Shown one piece after another: positions 1-13,194 of a stretch of DNA of 64,000 bases; positions within the stretch are counted from its first letter, which is position 1, and each line of letters starts with the position of its first letter. The DNA lies in NCBI GenBank assembly GCA_963402885.1, contig OY727098.1:21376717-21440716 (forward strand), read 5' to 3'. The position numbers were made by a program, and so were the translations under genes. Under the pieces are notes generated by a model. It did not search any database and was not told the DNA's origin. It was given only the letters and a program-made list of their open reading frames with translations. Origin of the DNA: Antedon bifida (lineage: Eukaryota; Echinodermata; Crinoidea; Comatulida; Antedonidae).

Positions 1-2173
1 GATTCAAATGTGAATGTCCATTGACGTACACTGGAGATACCTGCCAAACATGTAAATACAATATGCCATCTTTCTACATAAATATAATAGTAGAATGATG
101 CCGGTGAAATAATCCTTTTTTTTAAGTTTATTAGTGATCACACATAAATACAAATAATGACAATGTCATGACCATTTTGAGCTTGAATTTGAACACTTTT
201 AAAAAAGCACCCGATTCACAATGCAAATATCCTAGGCCTACCCTGGTATGAACATGATTTATGGTAATACCTGGAGTTAAAAAGATTGCAGCACTAATGA
301 CATTTAATAATGTAAAATTACATATGTTTTGTTACAGATGTTGGCTCATGTCATAGTGACCCTTGTCAGAATGGGGGTGAATGTTTTCATGATACAACTA
401 CTGATCGTACTGTGTGCACTTGTGCTGAAGGATGGAAAGGAACATACTGTGATCAAGGTATAAAATCAGTTTTGTCTACTACAGAATATATAAACAAAAT
501 TATAAAAAGGAAAAGGTCTTACCATTCCTGTTACATTAGCTCTGAACTCTTATATCCCAAAAAATTGTATTATTTAAAAATCTCCATGTCCTAGACCCGT
601 GGCTCTTTAGTTGGATATCAAAGCACATTTTGTTATATTTTAATTGTAAATGTGATTGTCATTACATGAATGAATGAATGTATTTTTATACCCTAATGTT
701 TATATACTTTTTAATGTAATAATATTTTATAAATGTTTTGTATTTGATTGTGTATTAAGATAAGTCCATATTTATTTTATTTTGTTGCACATCTCTTGAG
801 AATTGTGCCTCTGTTATAAAAGAGAAACAATAAAGTTATTATTATTATTATTATTATTATTACATACACATTTTGAGTTGGTTGGGCTTGGATTACATAA
901 CAACATCTTTTTCAGAGGTAAATCCGTGTGATAGTTCACCTTGTATAAATGGTGGTGAATGTAGTTATTCTGGCAATCTTTACCAGTGTGCCTGTACGGA
1001 TAACTTCATTGGTGTTAATTGTGAAAGTAAGTTTTGGTTTCATTTATATTCATTTGTCCATTATATGTATAAAGCCCCCAGTACAAATAGCCTAAACATC
1101 ATTAACTGGATTCTGTATATTAATTGAAATATCTATTTTCAGGGAATGTATTTTGGGATGGGCTGAGTAGGCTATAAACATCAGTCATTTGTCTATAATA
1201 AATCCAAACTTTATCTTGTCTTAGCTTTAGGTCAATGTTCCAGTTCTCCCTGTCATAACTCCGGCACCTGCTACCATATCAATAATGTATACATCTGTGA
1301 TTGTATGCCAAACTATTCTGGAGTTAATTGTGAGATTGGTAAGTTACTATTTTTGCTAATTTAGATCAGTGTCTTAAGCTCTGTCTACACTATCAAACTA
1401 TGACAAAAGTGTGATGTGCCCAAATATGGTAGTGATATGATGATGTCATGTCCATACAGTATATGGTCACATCACATTTTTATGTCACATAAAGTGTTAT
1501 AGTGTAGACAATGCTTAACCTCATGCCTTCATTCACATTTAGAAAATGTTCTCACTCTGAAATACAGTAAGGGTGTAACTGTATCTTTGGTGGTGGAACA
1601 GAATTGTAGAAAATTGGAACAGATACAACAGTGATACTGGATAATTCAGTGTGGGGCAGAAATCAAGACTTAAATGTTTGATGGGATATTTACTAGAGAG
1701 TAACTCTTCTGCCTCAGCGAGAGGTTCACCCTCTTTCCAACCTAAACCCCAGCCTCCTTGCAGGTTAATAGCTACATTGCAGGCCAAACATAGATTAAAT
1801 GTATCATCACATTCAGTGCATTTTAATATAAAGAGATAAACACTGCACAATATTATAAATACTTGTTTTCGTTTCAGGTGATTCAACAAGCACATCTGAA
1901 TCATCAACATTTGGATCACTAGATACAGAGGTGTGGGTTATAATTGGTTTGGCTTTGGTTGTTTTTATTGTTGTTGCGGGACTTCTAGCGACATTGTTCT
2001 GTTTAAATAATAAACCTGATAAGAATATGCAACAGACTGGTGAAGAAAATTGGAATTTAGAAGATGATTCTCCCACAGTTTCAGTAATAGACAGTCCTAT
2101 GACTGCTACGCCACCTCAAGTGAGACGCTTATCACCTAGATATGCACAAAATGCGTCGGTATATAGAGTATAG
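1..2173 (+). CDS. EGF-repeat single-pass membrane protein (3' part; 5' end outside window)
   Basis: Five coding exons read in one frame: 1-51, 338-457, 916-1026, 1225-1338 and 1878-2173 (stop TAG). All junctions have AG/GT borders and the same phase (one base left over), the usual symmetric phase of EGF exons. Exon 1 is the tail of an EGF module. The next three each encode one EGF-like domain with the C-x-SxPC-xNGG-x-C...CxC...G-x-x-C pattern. The last exon has a short Ser/Thr-rich stalk, a hydrophobic segment of about 24 residues (VWVIIGLALVVFIVVAG...) and a cytoplasmic tail of about 55 residues with no motif I recognise. It is probably a type I cell-surface receptor or adhesion protein. The EGF modules are too generic to name an orthologue, and without the missing N-terminus Notch-ligand-like, fibropellin-like and orphan EGF receptors cannot be separated. 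Confidence 0.85.
661..861 (+). repeat. retroposon 3' end with (TTA)n tail
   Basis: AT-rich stretch ending in AATAAAGTTATT followed by a run of ATT/TTA triplets to about 861, inside an intron of the EGF gene. An AATAAA-like signal followed by a simple-repeat tail is typical of the 3' end of a LINE or SINE. No coding remnant is visible, so the family is not assigned. Confidence 0.4.
1374..1518. mobile_element. MITE, family M1 copy 1
   Basis: About 145 bp flanked by TTAA on both sides. The inverted ends read GCTCTGTCTACACTAT on the left and the complement of GCATTGTCTACACTAT on the right. The interior contains the family words GTGATGTGCCCAAATATGG and TGTCACATAAAG. Five further members lie near 10.9, 26.0, 40.5, 56.2 and 61.5 kb. 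It sits in the intron between the last EGF exon and the membrane exon. Confidence 0.8.
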
Positions 2174-5100
2174 CAGGAATAGTGTTCTGAAACTAGCATA
2201 CTAGGATGTAGTGTAATTATGTAAAAACAAAAGATAATAAAACGTATGATAACATGATCAATATCATTTTCCAAAAATATTTCAATAATTTGTGTATTTA
2301 CATGCACTTTATTATTAACATATTCATTAGGACCACTTTGGAAATCAGTACATTTGTATTGAAAGTGTATTTCAGTTTAAAGAAAGAACAAATAAATAAA
2401 TAAATAAAAATTAATCCCTTTTCATTAATTTGTGAGATTTATACAAGAGGGAAACATGAATTCTTAGGTTTCATTATATGCAATTTCCTGTATACATGAG
2501 TATCACATGTGTTGTTTATTTAATTTTAATCAATTGTCAATACATCAATTACATCAATTGTCATTACATCAATTGTCATTACATCATTTCCATAAAAACC
2601 TTTTGAAAAGTCAATATCCTTAAATATATTGACTTTAGTGAAATACTATAGTGTAAGGAAAATATTTCACTTAAGTGTGATTAAGTGATACGACCACTGG
2701 TTCATTATCATGAATTCAAAATCTCTCTATGTGTTTGTTTACCAGTGATTCTCCAAAAGCAAAACAATCGCATGCAAGTTGTACATAAATAAACACATTT
2801 AAATTATTTGTACATTAATATCTAGTCTTCCATAAATAAATAGTGATGACATGCAATACTTAATTTCATTTTATGCACATTGTCCCAAGATTTAACAAAT
2901 TAACCATAGTCAGTGGGATGGTATCCGTGTATAACTAGTGTAAAAGGGTTACAAATACATTTTTTTCAATGTTTAGCTATTTAAAGTGTATTGTTGGTGT
3001 TTAAAACAGTATTTAAAATGAAATGCATAACAGTGTATTTTTGCAGATAAAAAGTCTCTATTATGTATAGAGGAAAATGGAATAGTCCAGGTACTGTCAA
3101 ATTGATAAGAAAGCAAATATTATATTATTACTCTATACCTCATTGTATCTATTTACAAAAAGTAATTTTAAATCTAATTTTTTTTAAATAAGATTGTAAA
3201 TATTTTTTAAACGGTATCTAACTGGTTCAACAAATTCAACATGTTATTTTCTTTAAAATATTTTGTGTGTAATATTACTTATTTTTTACTTATATTATTT
3301 TGTTTCATAATGAATGTACAAATTGATATATTATGATATAATTTTATGACATCTTCTTTTGCATTACTTAATTTAGATGTTAAGTTAAATATACTAACTA
3401 TGATGTTAGTTATCAAAAACTAAAGGTTTTTGGGTTGTATTATTATATTTACCAGATGCAATATTTTACACAGTAAAAGATTTGGATGTGGCGTCCAAAT
3501 TGTATGGTATACATTTTGTTAACTAGTTCTTTTGTAATTTACAAATTATTAAATTAATGGAAACTGATATTAATAAATTATGATTTTAATCATTATTTTA
3601 AAGAAATAGTTATTTGTAAATGTTTGTAAGTTAGAAATGAATGCAGTATTTTGCCAACAAAAATTAATTTGAATTGCCTCATGTAATCTCATAGGTGTCT
3701 GATCATTGCGGACGACAGCCATTTTGACTGTCAGTTATGGAACACAAGGGTGTTGGGGGTTATGAGTTGGTTCTACCTATGGAAATTTGATTATGTGATC
3801 CTGTCACTAATATACTCATAAACTGCATAATGAAAGTTCTCATATGAAAGTTAGTCAAAATTACATTGAACATACAAACTAGACAGAACCTGCAGGGTTT
3901 TGCAGAAGCAGTGGCAGCATGGATATAAAAACGAGAGAAGAGTCTCAAACATTTAAAATTGAACCTAGATTCCTCACTGTAGTACCGAGCTAGTAGTTGA
4001 GCACATAAAATTTCCCTTCCAATCGGACAGAAACTATTCAGTATTGGTAAAAATAAATATTAATTATGCTGAAGTATAGAATGCATCCTTGAGATGCTGA
4101 CTTACACAGGTGGCCTTTATCTCTCATACAGACATACACAAATAGGTATACGATTTATAAAAAACAATATTTATTAGAAGAAAATCATCTGAATACATAG
4201 CATTGAATACGAGTATTTGTATATTAGTTTTAACTTCTTACTATAATGTTTAAAATCTATTTCTACAAAAGATTTGGAATACAATTAGCTGACAAATATC
4301 CTATGGTTATTAGTATATAGCGGACACACAATACCCTTGTACACAGGGCAATTGCGTATTGTGTATTTGTTTCTTATAAATTAGTGGATATCAGGATTAA
4401 TTTGGAATATAATGTTAGCATTACTATTAGATACAATACAACAGGGAATATAAATCACCACACTGAACAAAAAACCAGAAAGACTTACACTTAACTATGG
4501 TATACCAAAACACAGCAAAATATATGGAAATGTTAACTATGAGGAATGATAGGGAAAATGAATACAGTATTATGTTTATGATATCAACATGATGGTGAAG
4601 ATAATGATGGAAAATTGTTTTGATTTTGAACGTGGATGATGAATTGCTTAGTCACACAAAAAATAAATACATAAAAATAAACAAAATACATATAAATATA
4701 TATAAAAGATGTAAATACTACTATTAGTTGGAATATTAAAATTTGGTATATATATAAATTAAAATTGTTCAAACCTGTATATTGAGCTAACACCAAGTAG
4801 TTTAAATTTGAAACATTATTAGTAAAAAAAACCCTTTTTTTAACTGCACAAATATAAGATTTTGACCCCAATTTTGACACAGCGATTACAATATATCATG
4901 ACAGACATGTCATGTTGTCATTCACTTGTAAAGTTTATCGATATACAGTAACAATTTGTTACATACATTGTTGCCTACGTAGCAATATAGTTTCATGAAA
5001 TTTACACACCAATTTATCAATAAATAAAAAATATGTATATTTTTATTTGCATAGCACACTCAAACTGAGTGTGTACACTCCTGTGTTTATAACCAGTTTA

Positions 5101-5761
5101 TGTGATGAGATCTAATAAGCAGTATTCTGTATACATTTTAATTTTATTGATTTCCTTCCTCGTATACAACATCATAAATTGCTGTCTATCAGAATCCACA
5201 ATGATTTTCACCAATACAGAAGCAGCAAAGAAGTATTTTTGCATATATTTTTTCCAATATAGGAGATTACTACGTTATCATATTCATAAACCTCTCTATT
5301 TATTAAAGTATTCACAACCAAAATTAAGTAAATTCAAATTGAAATTAGATAAAATGAAATGTATTGAAATGTATGGAACATAAACAGTTAATCAATTTGC
5401 CATGATTATATTAAAATACATTACACAATGATAGTACCAAATACACATGAGCATCATGATTAATATATTAGAATGCACCAATGCATAATAGAAATTACCT
5501 ACAAAGTGCTTAATACTATGCAATTTACTTACACCAATATACAAACTACGTGGTTTCTAATAATTGTGCCACAATCGAGGGAAGAAGGAATAATGAAGAG
5601 ACATTAGAGCACCCCTAATGAAACATAATTTTGACAATTATTAAAATGGTTAAAATGCTACCCATCAAGATACAGTTTTTCTGAATAATGTTAAACTTTA
5701 AAACTTTTTTTGTTTACGATTAGTGTTACTAAACAATCAAACCGATCAAAAGAAAAGTATT
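2174..5761. other. intergenic, between convergent genes
   Basis: Very AT-rich and without credible exons. It must hold the 3' UTR of the EGF gene (AATAAA-type signals occur near 2235 and at 2390-2410) and the end of the convergent four-TM gene. Only a short tandem repeat at 2530-2586 stands out. Confidence 0.7.
2530..2586. repeat. short tandem repeat
   Basis: About three imperfect copies of CAATTGTCATTACAT (roughly 17-bp spacing). Confidence 0.7.
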
Positions 5762-5766
5762 TTATT
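5761..5766 (-). promoter_or_regulatory. polyadenylation signal overlapping the stop codon
   Basis: On the minus strand AATAAA (5766 to 5761) contains the TAA stop of paralogue A (5764-5762). If used, the 3' UTR would be only about 15-30 nt. Other AATAAA copies may lie further downstream. Confidence 0.4.
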
Positions 5767-8700
5767 TAGTATTTAGTTCATTATAAGCAGGTGGATTACC
5801 ATGTGCAGGTTGACCTGGCAACTGATCAGGTTGACCAGTAGCTGGGTAGTGAGCAGGTTGACCAGTAGCTGGGTACTGAGTAGGTTGACCTGCAGGAGTG
5901 TATTGAACAGGTTGACCAGCAGCTTGCAATTGAGGTTGTCCAGCTGGATATTGACCACCTGGATAAGGTGCAACAGGTTGTTGGTAATACATCGGTGTGC
6001 TTAGAATCTGAGTTTGAGGAGGATACACTAAAAGACAAAATGCATTAGGTTAAAAAAGACAGATTATTTATAAGTAAACAAGATTGTAATATACTTGCAT
6101 TCATTTATGTAAATACAATGATAGGTTGAAATGGAATTACACATAATTAGCGATGCAAAACGTCATCACTGGATTGATCCTGTGACGACAGTAAATGTAG
6201 ACTGCTGTTGATATTGTCTTTTTATTTCTCTCAGTAATATGTGATATCCCCTATGTGCTGAGGGAATATACAGTCCTGAGAGAACAATAGTTCCCACAGA
6301 GGATATCAAATTTTATATTACACCTGTAAGCAGGCAACATCTGTACATTAACTACTGTATTTTTAATCTATACAAAAATATATTTTAAACAATTAAGGAA
6401 GGTAATTAAAAATATGATTGGAAATAAATTAAAATACCTGGTCCCATTGGTTGTACATAACCACCAGCATGGACTACTACTGGCTGTCCAGAACTATACA
6501 TCACCTAAAAGATAAATTTACAAATTGTAATTTACATAAATTATATTGGTAATAAATTAGATAGTTTCATAATTCACAATTATGACTGCAGCCAGTAATA
6601 TGTACTTTACTTTTAGACTGACTGAGGCTTTCATGGCACAAAGTATGACTGTTTTAACAATAGGGGATTGATTTGGGTTGATGTGGAAAGGAGTCCATGT
6701 CTACATGGGTGGGAAATACAAGGTATATCAGCTTTTCACTTTAAAGTGTTGACCCGCCAGTGAACATATAGTATGATGTAAAAGACCTTCTGGTGCTTAT
6801 ACATTGCCCAATAGCCCATGCATACATCTTAGATTAGACAATGGATAGACATATAGTTGGTGTCTCAGAGTCCCTGACCACTTGTTTCATATAACCTTCA
6901 TTAAGCCACTGAATCTGATTGAATCATGCTGTTTGCTATTTACGAAAATAGGCTATTTCCAAAAAATCAATGCAAGATCATTCTTCTTCATGATTTTGGT
7001 ATTGCAATGCTATGACGTCATACGTACACTCTAAAATGCTACTGTACATGTTCAATTTTGAAAGTATAAAAAAAAATCCAATGATTTCCACCACCCAAGC
7101 AGTCTGGTTGATGAATCAGAGAATCACAGAAAGTCTCTCTAAATACTTTCATGAGCCGATTTGATTGATGGGATACTGTAGACTTGATTATGAACAAATC
7201 AATCAATATTTTTTTTTCAAATATCTAAAACGCCCTACAAACAAATTTTAATCCAAATATTAAGCACATATACATATATATAAATATATATTTTATATAT
7301 AAAAACTACTCTGAGACCCCAATATTACATAAGTATACCTGCTCTCTACTTACATGTTGATTTGATCTTGGAGGGCAGCACAAATCAGGTGACAGTACAC
7401 ACACAGCCGCAATGGAAAATGCAAATTCAAGTATACCAAGAACAATCAATACTGCATCTATTGCAATCTCAACATTCTGAAACAAAAAAAAACAATTATT
7501 ATTTTTGGAAATGTATACAGTAAATAACCAATAACCAGCTCTATAATAGCCCATCCTAAACGTTAATCTATAACTATTATACAGATATTGACTGCTTAGA
7601 GGTTAAATATAAGATTTGACATCCCTGAGGGAATGATATTTTGTTCGAGGGAATATATATTTCCCGAAGCGCTAGCTATGGGAAATATATATTCCCCGAG
7701 AACATAATATCATTCCCTAGGGATGTCAAATCTTATATTTTACCGATATAAAAGGCGATATCTGTTATAGTATATAGCCAACAACAAGTAGAATATCTGC
7801 TGGGTAGGGTAGCTAGGCTAGGCCTCCTTTTTGTATTGTATGTAAACAAGCCTGCCTAGACACCTTACCTTGCGAAGATAATTACTAATTAATGATTCCT
7901 TGGCAATAAAATATTCACTAAGACCTAGGTCGTTTAAATAATAACAGAAGAATTTCCATCAATAAGCCTACATTAATAACAATAATATTATTATCAGGTA
8001 GGCCGAATAAATAATAATTCGTCTTCTTCGAGCCGAATCACTGGACGCGTTCATTACGCCGCGCGTACCGAGTTACTACTGTGAGTATTAACCAATCACG
8101 GTCTTTCATCACATCTAGGGAGGACTAATAACAAATGAAGGCGCTATGTATGCATAGTTTAAATAGTTTAGTTTATTAATTTCTTCAAGCAAATTGCGTA
8201 GCGCGGCGTGTAAAACGTCTTGTAATGGTGTGGACAAATCGTCGCAAGTTCAAGTCTCAGTAGATGACTTTGTTTATTTATCACCAAACGCGAGTGTTGC
8301 TACATGAAAATTACCAATCAATATCATCGTACTCGAGAATTTGCTGGATTTTATATGTTTAATGACAGGGACACGATAATTACGCGAAAATTACTCAGTC
8401 AATATCATCATACTCAAGGATATATACGATTTACGATCCTCGCAGCGGTAGTCATGTGATGCAGTTTCAACCAATCACGTTCACGTATTTACATAGTCTA
8501 TGTAATATGATTTGGGGTAGAGTACTTATTAAAGCCCCCTTCCCTACAATTTGTGACGTTTTGTAAAAATAATACATATATATTACTTTAAAAACATTAA
8601 ACCATGTCATTCCTTGTCTTAAAGGTAAATTATGATAAAAAGTGAGAAACAATGCACTACCTAAGTAGCTCGCGGCGATCGACCTCTCGTGGACGGTCTT

Positions 8701-11700
8701 AGGCCTAGCCTAGCTAGGCTTAGTTTTGTAGGCCTAGCTGGTAAACATCGGTAACGTACGAACATCGTACGCTAGCTATATACCTAGCCTGAAGTTGTAT
8801 AGTTGCTGCATTAATTGTCTTTCTATTTTTGCCAGACTCAGTTGATACAAATTGGGGAAAACCCGGTATTTTCACGATCGATCGAAAAGTGGGCGAATTA
8901 CAGGTGAAAAACAAAAATATCAATCCGCGCGCAATGCATTTTGGGATTTATAGCGGGCCGCTATAATTATTAGAATCGACTTATTTTTCACATTTTTAAC
9001 CGTTTAAAGATAAAGTTATCGCAATAGGACCATATAGTATTATTTTTACATTAAATATAGTTTGTGATCTTAAATTAGATCTAAAAAACGTAGGGAAGGG
9101 GGCTTTAAAATCATGAAATATGGTGATGAGAGCACCAAGTAATGACAAATTCATAGTAGTAATTTTATTAAAAAAATGTAAAAATATTTGGTAAATTTGA
9201 TCGAAGTGAACAAAACAAAAGAACAAAATTAAAAAGAATTAATTACACAGTCATAATAGTCAGGATAGTAGGATCCATAATAGTAGGGGTAGTTGTTGTA
9301 GTTGTAGTAATAAGTGCAATGCTCATTGTATCCTTCCTCTCTTGCTGCAGCTACACTCATCCACAGTATTTGATCAATAGAAAACACAATGGAGATGATA
9401 CTCATGACAAGTCCACCAACAGCCTAAAAAAGAAACAACATTATGAAAAACTGCATAATTACATGATGATGATGATTTGTATATTAGTGAACATATATAT
9501 GATGTGCTTCATGTTTGTTGATGTATCACACACACACAGGTATATTAATATGCAAGGCCGTAGAGAGAGATTAAAAACAGATGAGGCAAAGATGCTTTAA
9601 ATATAATTATCAATGACCTCTGCTGGGGAATTGGGGTAGTGTGTAGTGAACATTGACAATCTCAGATGAGGCCCTCGCTTCGTCTGTCTTATGCTGGCTA
9701 CAGCACTGTATTGGGGTGGTGTACAATTCCATTGTAGCAGTCTTATCAATACAAAATGGCAAATTTGAAGTTCTGTTCTGTTCTGTAATCTGTTTCATAG
9801 GATATCGAGGGAAAACATGGTCGTACAATTACTTCAATAAACTGTAGATTATTCACTAGGCATCAGCCCTCAACATGAGGAAAATGTTTGAGATTGTATA
9901 GTCTTCACTGACCAGACATCTTGTAATAAAAGTGTTAATTACACAGCCCAGGACCATACATGATAATATGATTGATTTGATGATTATATATTTTTATTTA
10001 GCCTTTTTGTAGTATTTTATTTAAAACAACAATATTGTGTCCTGGGAGAAAATAAACTGAAAGCATGTTATGAGTGGAAAGTGAAGTACAATACTTACAG
10101 GGCATTTGTTGGCTGTGCGTTTACCTGCTAAAACACACAGCATTCCGGCACACAAAATTATCTGAAACATAAGACAAAAAGGTGTAAAACTGTCATTAAA
10201 TTTCATTTCAAATGTCATTTCAACATTAATACCCAGTATTAAATCTAGCAATCTGAATCATATAGTAGAGGGTAATACAGTATAGGTATGTCTCATGAAT
10301 AAGGTCATGAATGATGACCTGTACCTGTAGTACATGTACATTAAACATTTGAATGACTATAACCAGTTTTAAAAGAATTTTTATTTAAACCAATGTTATA
10401 ACAGTATGTGAAGCGCCGTTGATTATGAGCTTATCATAGAAATGGGCGCTATGTAGGTCGTGTAAAATGTTAATGTTATGTTGTTTATAAATGTTGTACC
10501 CACAGCCAAATGTTTAATGGGCCAAGAGGTACTGTAGTAGCATAATTTGAATAATTTAAAGTAAGTAGGCCTAATAGGTTTATAAATTTGTTGGAATGGA
10601 GATAATATTTTCATTTGTTCAACACTCAATTCATGATGAAATCAGCACAATAACCGACTTTGGAACAGTACATTTATGGGGATAATTTGATATTTGTTGA
10701 AAGCATGAATATACTATTTTATACAGCCAATCTTTTCAACTCAAATTCTCACCTATTCAAATACTAAACAGTCATCCTTTGTTATTTAAACCAATGACTG
10801 GGTCACTAACATGACAACATGTTCAAAGAAATGGAATGGAATTAATAGGAAGTCAAATATTAAATTTCAAACATCCTAAATTAAGGTACATAAATGGACA
10901 TATGATGATGTCATATCACTACCATATTTGGGCATATCACTACCATATTTGGGCATATCACTACCATATTTAAGCACATCACACTTTTTTGTCACATAAA
11001 GTTTGATAGTGTAGACCATGGATGTTTTCCTCCACTACAGAGCTTAAATCTGTGAGATTGAAATTTAAATAATAAAAGAAGTTGCTTTATCATGATTGTC
11101 AGTCATAGTTCACCATTGTTGACACAAAGTACACTGTGTGTTTATTTGAATACGCTGTAAAAAATGTGGTATTAAATTTCTAGCTTGGAGATGATTGGTG
11201 CAGGGTCCTCCTCGGTTGTAATCATGCCTGATGTCTGGATTTATTCTCAGCTCAAACCAAGACTTTGTTTAAAACTTTATTGATTGATATTGATTTATTT
11301 TTTTATATTCAAAATAAAGAACAACACATAAAGAATACAAACATAATATGAATTCATACTACGTTGTAATAAAAGTGAGGAAAATATGATTGTGTAGTAT
11401 ACACATGTGTTTATATTTTGTCTGTGAATATTAGCTGGGGTAGGTTTAGGGTTAGAGGTTTCGTGGAAGGCTGCTGTGGTGAAATATTGGTGGAATGCCT
11501 TAATAGTAATCATAAGACTTCAAAATGTGGGTGTTCCAGCCCAACTCTGGCCACCACCATTACTTCCATGATACAGTAAAGCCTGGTTTCCATAAAATCG
11601 CTACACCGTGTCGCCGACTGCTGTCGCCGACAGAGCGTAGCGATTCTATGGAATTTATCGGGGATCTAGTATGCGAGCGCTAAATATTCTTTGGTACACG

Positions 11701-12466
11701 CGTATACGGTTCATCGCCGACAAAATCGGCAAAGTTGATCATGGTTGCCGATTTGTTTGCGATGAATCGGGGACACCTTCCCGATGCGCGTCGGAGACAT
11801 CTGCGCATATAGCGATTTCAATGGAAACGGTGTAGCGATTTTATGGAAACCAGGCTTAACAGTAAACAAATTTGTTATTGGCAAATCTTTTGCAATGTAC
11901 ATAAACTTTGCACTGCAATGCACCTAACACAAGGTATTATCCCCTGCAAAAATAATAATAATAATAATAAAATAATAATAATAATAATAATAATAAAATG
12001 GTTATATTTTTTTGTTGCATATACCATTTTGATGTACTAGTTATTTACTGTGACCATGGAGAAACATATTACAAATTCAATTTATTTTTATTATTTGTCC
12101 AAGAAAAATAAAATGTTTGGTTTAATTGTACCATTTACAGTACAGTACTTTGTATTGTTATTTAGTGAAATTATTGTGGTTACTACAAGTGAATAATAAA
12201 AACTAATCTTATTTTACTCATCTTTATTTTTCAATAATGTTTTGGGGGACAATACATGTTAATCCTACACTAAAATAACTTACTGCTCCAGACCATAATG
12301 GATTGCCTCCATAAGCGTAATAGATTGTTGGCAAAGAAACTGCAACTATGCCAAAAATGATAGTTAATCCAGCTGATACTGACAGCAAAGTTCCTACAAC
12401 AACTTGTCCTTTCTTGGAGCATGTGCGACGAGGTTGAAGATTGCCTTGGGCAACCGTTGAAGACAT
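5762..12466 (-). CDS. MS4A/CD20-like four-transmembrane protein, paralogue A
   Basis: Six coding exons on the minus strand: 12466-12284, 10161-10099, 9423-9247, 7476-7354, 6504-6438 and 6027-5762 (stop TAA). They join in frame to about 292 residues. The start is the first ATG after a 35-nt leader with a good acceptor at 12502. Four hydrophobic segments follow one another: TM1 ~22-46, TM2 ~58-74 (LWSGAIILCAGML), TM3 ~83-107 and TM4 ~144-172. The loop between TM3 and TM4 is very Tyr-rich with two Cys. The tail is about 110 residues of Pro/Gln/Gly with imperfect repeats (GQPxxYPAT) and ends in NPPAYNEL, a PPxY WW-domain ligand. The order of segments and the W-S/G-G-A-I-I...G motif at TM2 match the MS4A family; other CD20-like tetraspans are possible. 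The downstream paralogue at 17239-23488 shares the exon plan. The function is unknown, but the PPxY motif points to a NEDD4-type ubiquitin ligase partner. Confidence 0.85.
7601..7743. mobile_element. foldback MITE / long inverted repeat
   Basis: Nearly the whole 143-bp stretch is one inverted repeat. The left arm starts GGTTAAATATAAGATTTGAC and the right arm is its near-exact complement ending GTCAAATCTTATATTTTACC, with a short centre near 7672 (AGCGCTAGCT). It could form a hairpin of about 65 bp. It lies in an intron of paralogue A. A diverged relative may lie at about 6215-6325 (GATATCC and GGGAATAT words). Confidence 0.85.
8529..9108. mobile_element. MITE with TTAA ends, family M2 copy 1
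   Basis: 580 bp bounded by perfect inverted repeats: TTAAAGCCCCCTTCCCTA at 8529 and its complement ending at 9108. TTAA at both ends fits a TTAA target-site duplication as made by piggyBac-type transposases. No open reading frame. A shorter relative is at 12811-13194. It sits in the TM3-TM4 intron of paralogue A. Confidence 0.8.
10910..11019. mobile_element. MITE, family M1 copy 2 (left end missing)
   Basis: The right end reads ATAAAGTTTGATAGTGTAGAC as in other M1 copies. Inside, the 21-bp unit starting ATATCACTACCATATTTGG is repeated three times in tandem (10912-10972). The left terminal repeat is not recognisable. Confidence 0.7.
11579..11857. mobile_element. MITE, 279 bp with 31-bp terminal inverted repeats
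   Basis: The left end AAGCCTGGTTTCCATAAA... and right end are perfect 31-bp inverted repeats (11579-11609 and 11827-11857). The flanks share ACAGTA (left ...TACAGTA, right AACAGTA...), consistent with a 7-8 bp target-site duplication of hAT type. The interior is rich in CGCCGA/TCGGCG words and contrasts with the AT-rich surroundings. Located in intron 1 of paralogue A. Confidence 0.85.
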
Positions 12467-12810
12467 TTCTTATTGTATTTGCGACAAAGATGAAACAAAA
12501 TCTGAAAGTTAAAGAACAGTCTAACAGTAATACCCCTTTTACATCAAACTCAGTGTTCATACTACTGTAGGCCTACTCCGGAGGAACTCCGAAGAAACTT
12601 TAGGCTGGTGACTGCACCACTCACACTGATGAAAAACTCAGAGGGGACTCCATTCACATCGACCTACTATAGCACCCCAGAGTTTTGAAGTAAAATTGTA
12701 ACATTATGAAAAGATTATTATTTTATAGCAAACAAACAATATCTATAAGTAAATCACACCTTTGACCGATTTTTTAGGTTGCGAAAAGTAAACTCTTTTT
12801 TTTTAAATAT

Positions 12811-13194
12811 TTAAATACCCATTTCCTACAATTTGTGACATTTTGTAAAAGTATAGATTAATGCCTGCATTAATTGTCTTTCTGTTTTTTCCAGAATCCG
12901 TTGAATACAAATTGGGGGAAACTTAGGAAATTTAGGAGTCTTCCATTTGTTTTGACCTCACGGTCGATCGAAAAGTGGGTGAATTACTGAACGAAAATAT
13001 CAATCCGCTCGCAATGCATGTTGGGATTTATAGCAGGCCGCTAAAATTATTAGAATCAACTTATTTTTCACATTTTTAACTGTTTAAAGACGAAAAAAAA
13101 ATCTCAATAGAACCATAAATAGTATTTATTTTTACATTAAATGTAGTTTGTGACCTTAAATTAGATCTAAAAAACATAGGGAATGGGACTTTAA
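12811..13194. mobile_element. MITE with TTAA ends, family M2 copy 2
   Basis: 384 bp from TTAAATACCCATTTCCTA to TAGGGAATGGGACTTTAA. The sequence inside (ATTTGTGAC...TTTTGTAAAA, TTAGATCTAAAAAACATAGG, AATGCATGTTGGGATTTATAGC) matches the 8529-9108 copy, with an internal deletion. It lies in the 5' leader intron of paralogue A. Confidence 0.8.

Noticed and set aside
5801-6004. Plus-strand ORF rich in RLTSSW
   Set aside because: Antisense shadow of the repetitive Pro/Gln tail of paralogue A.
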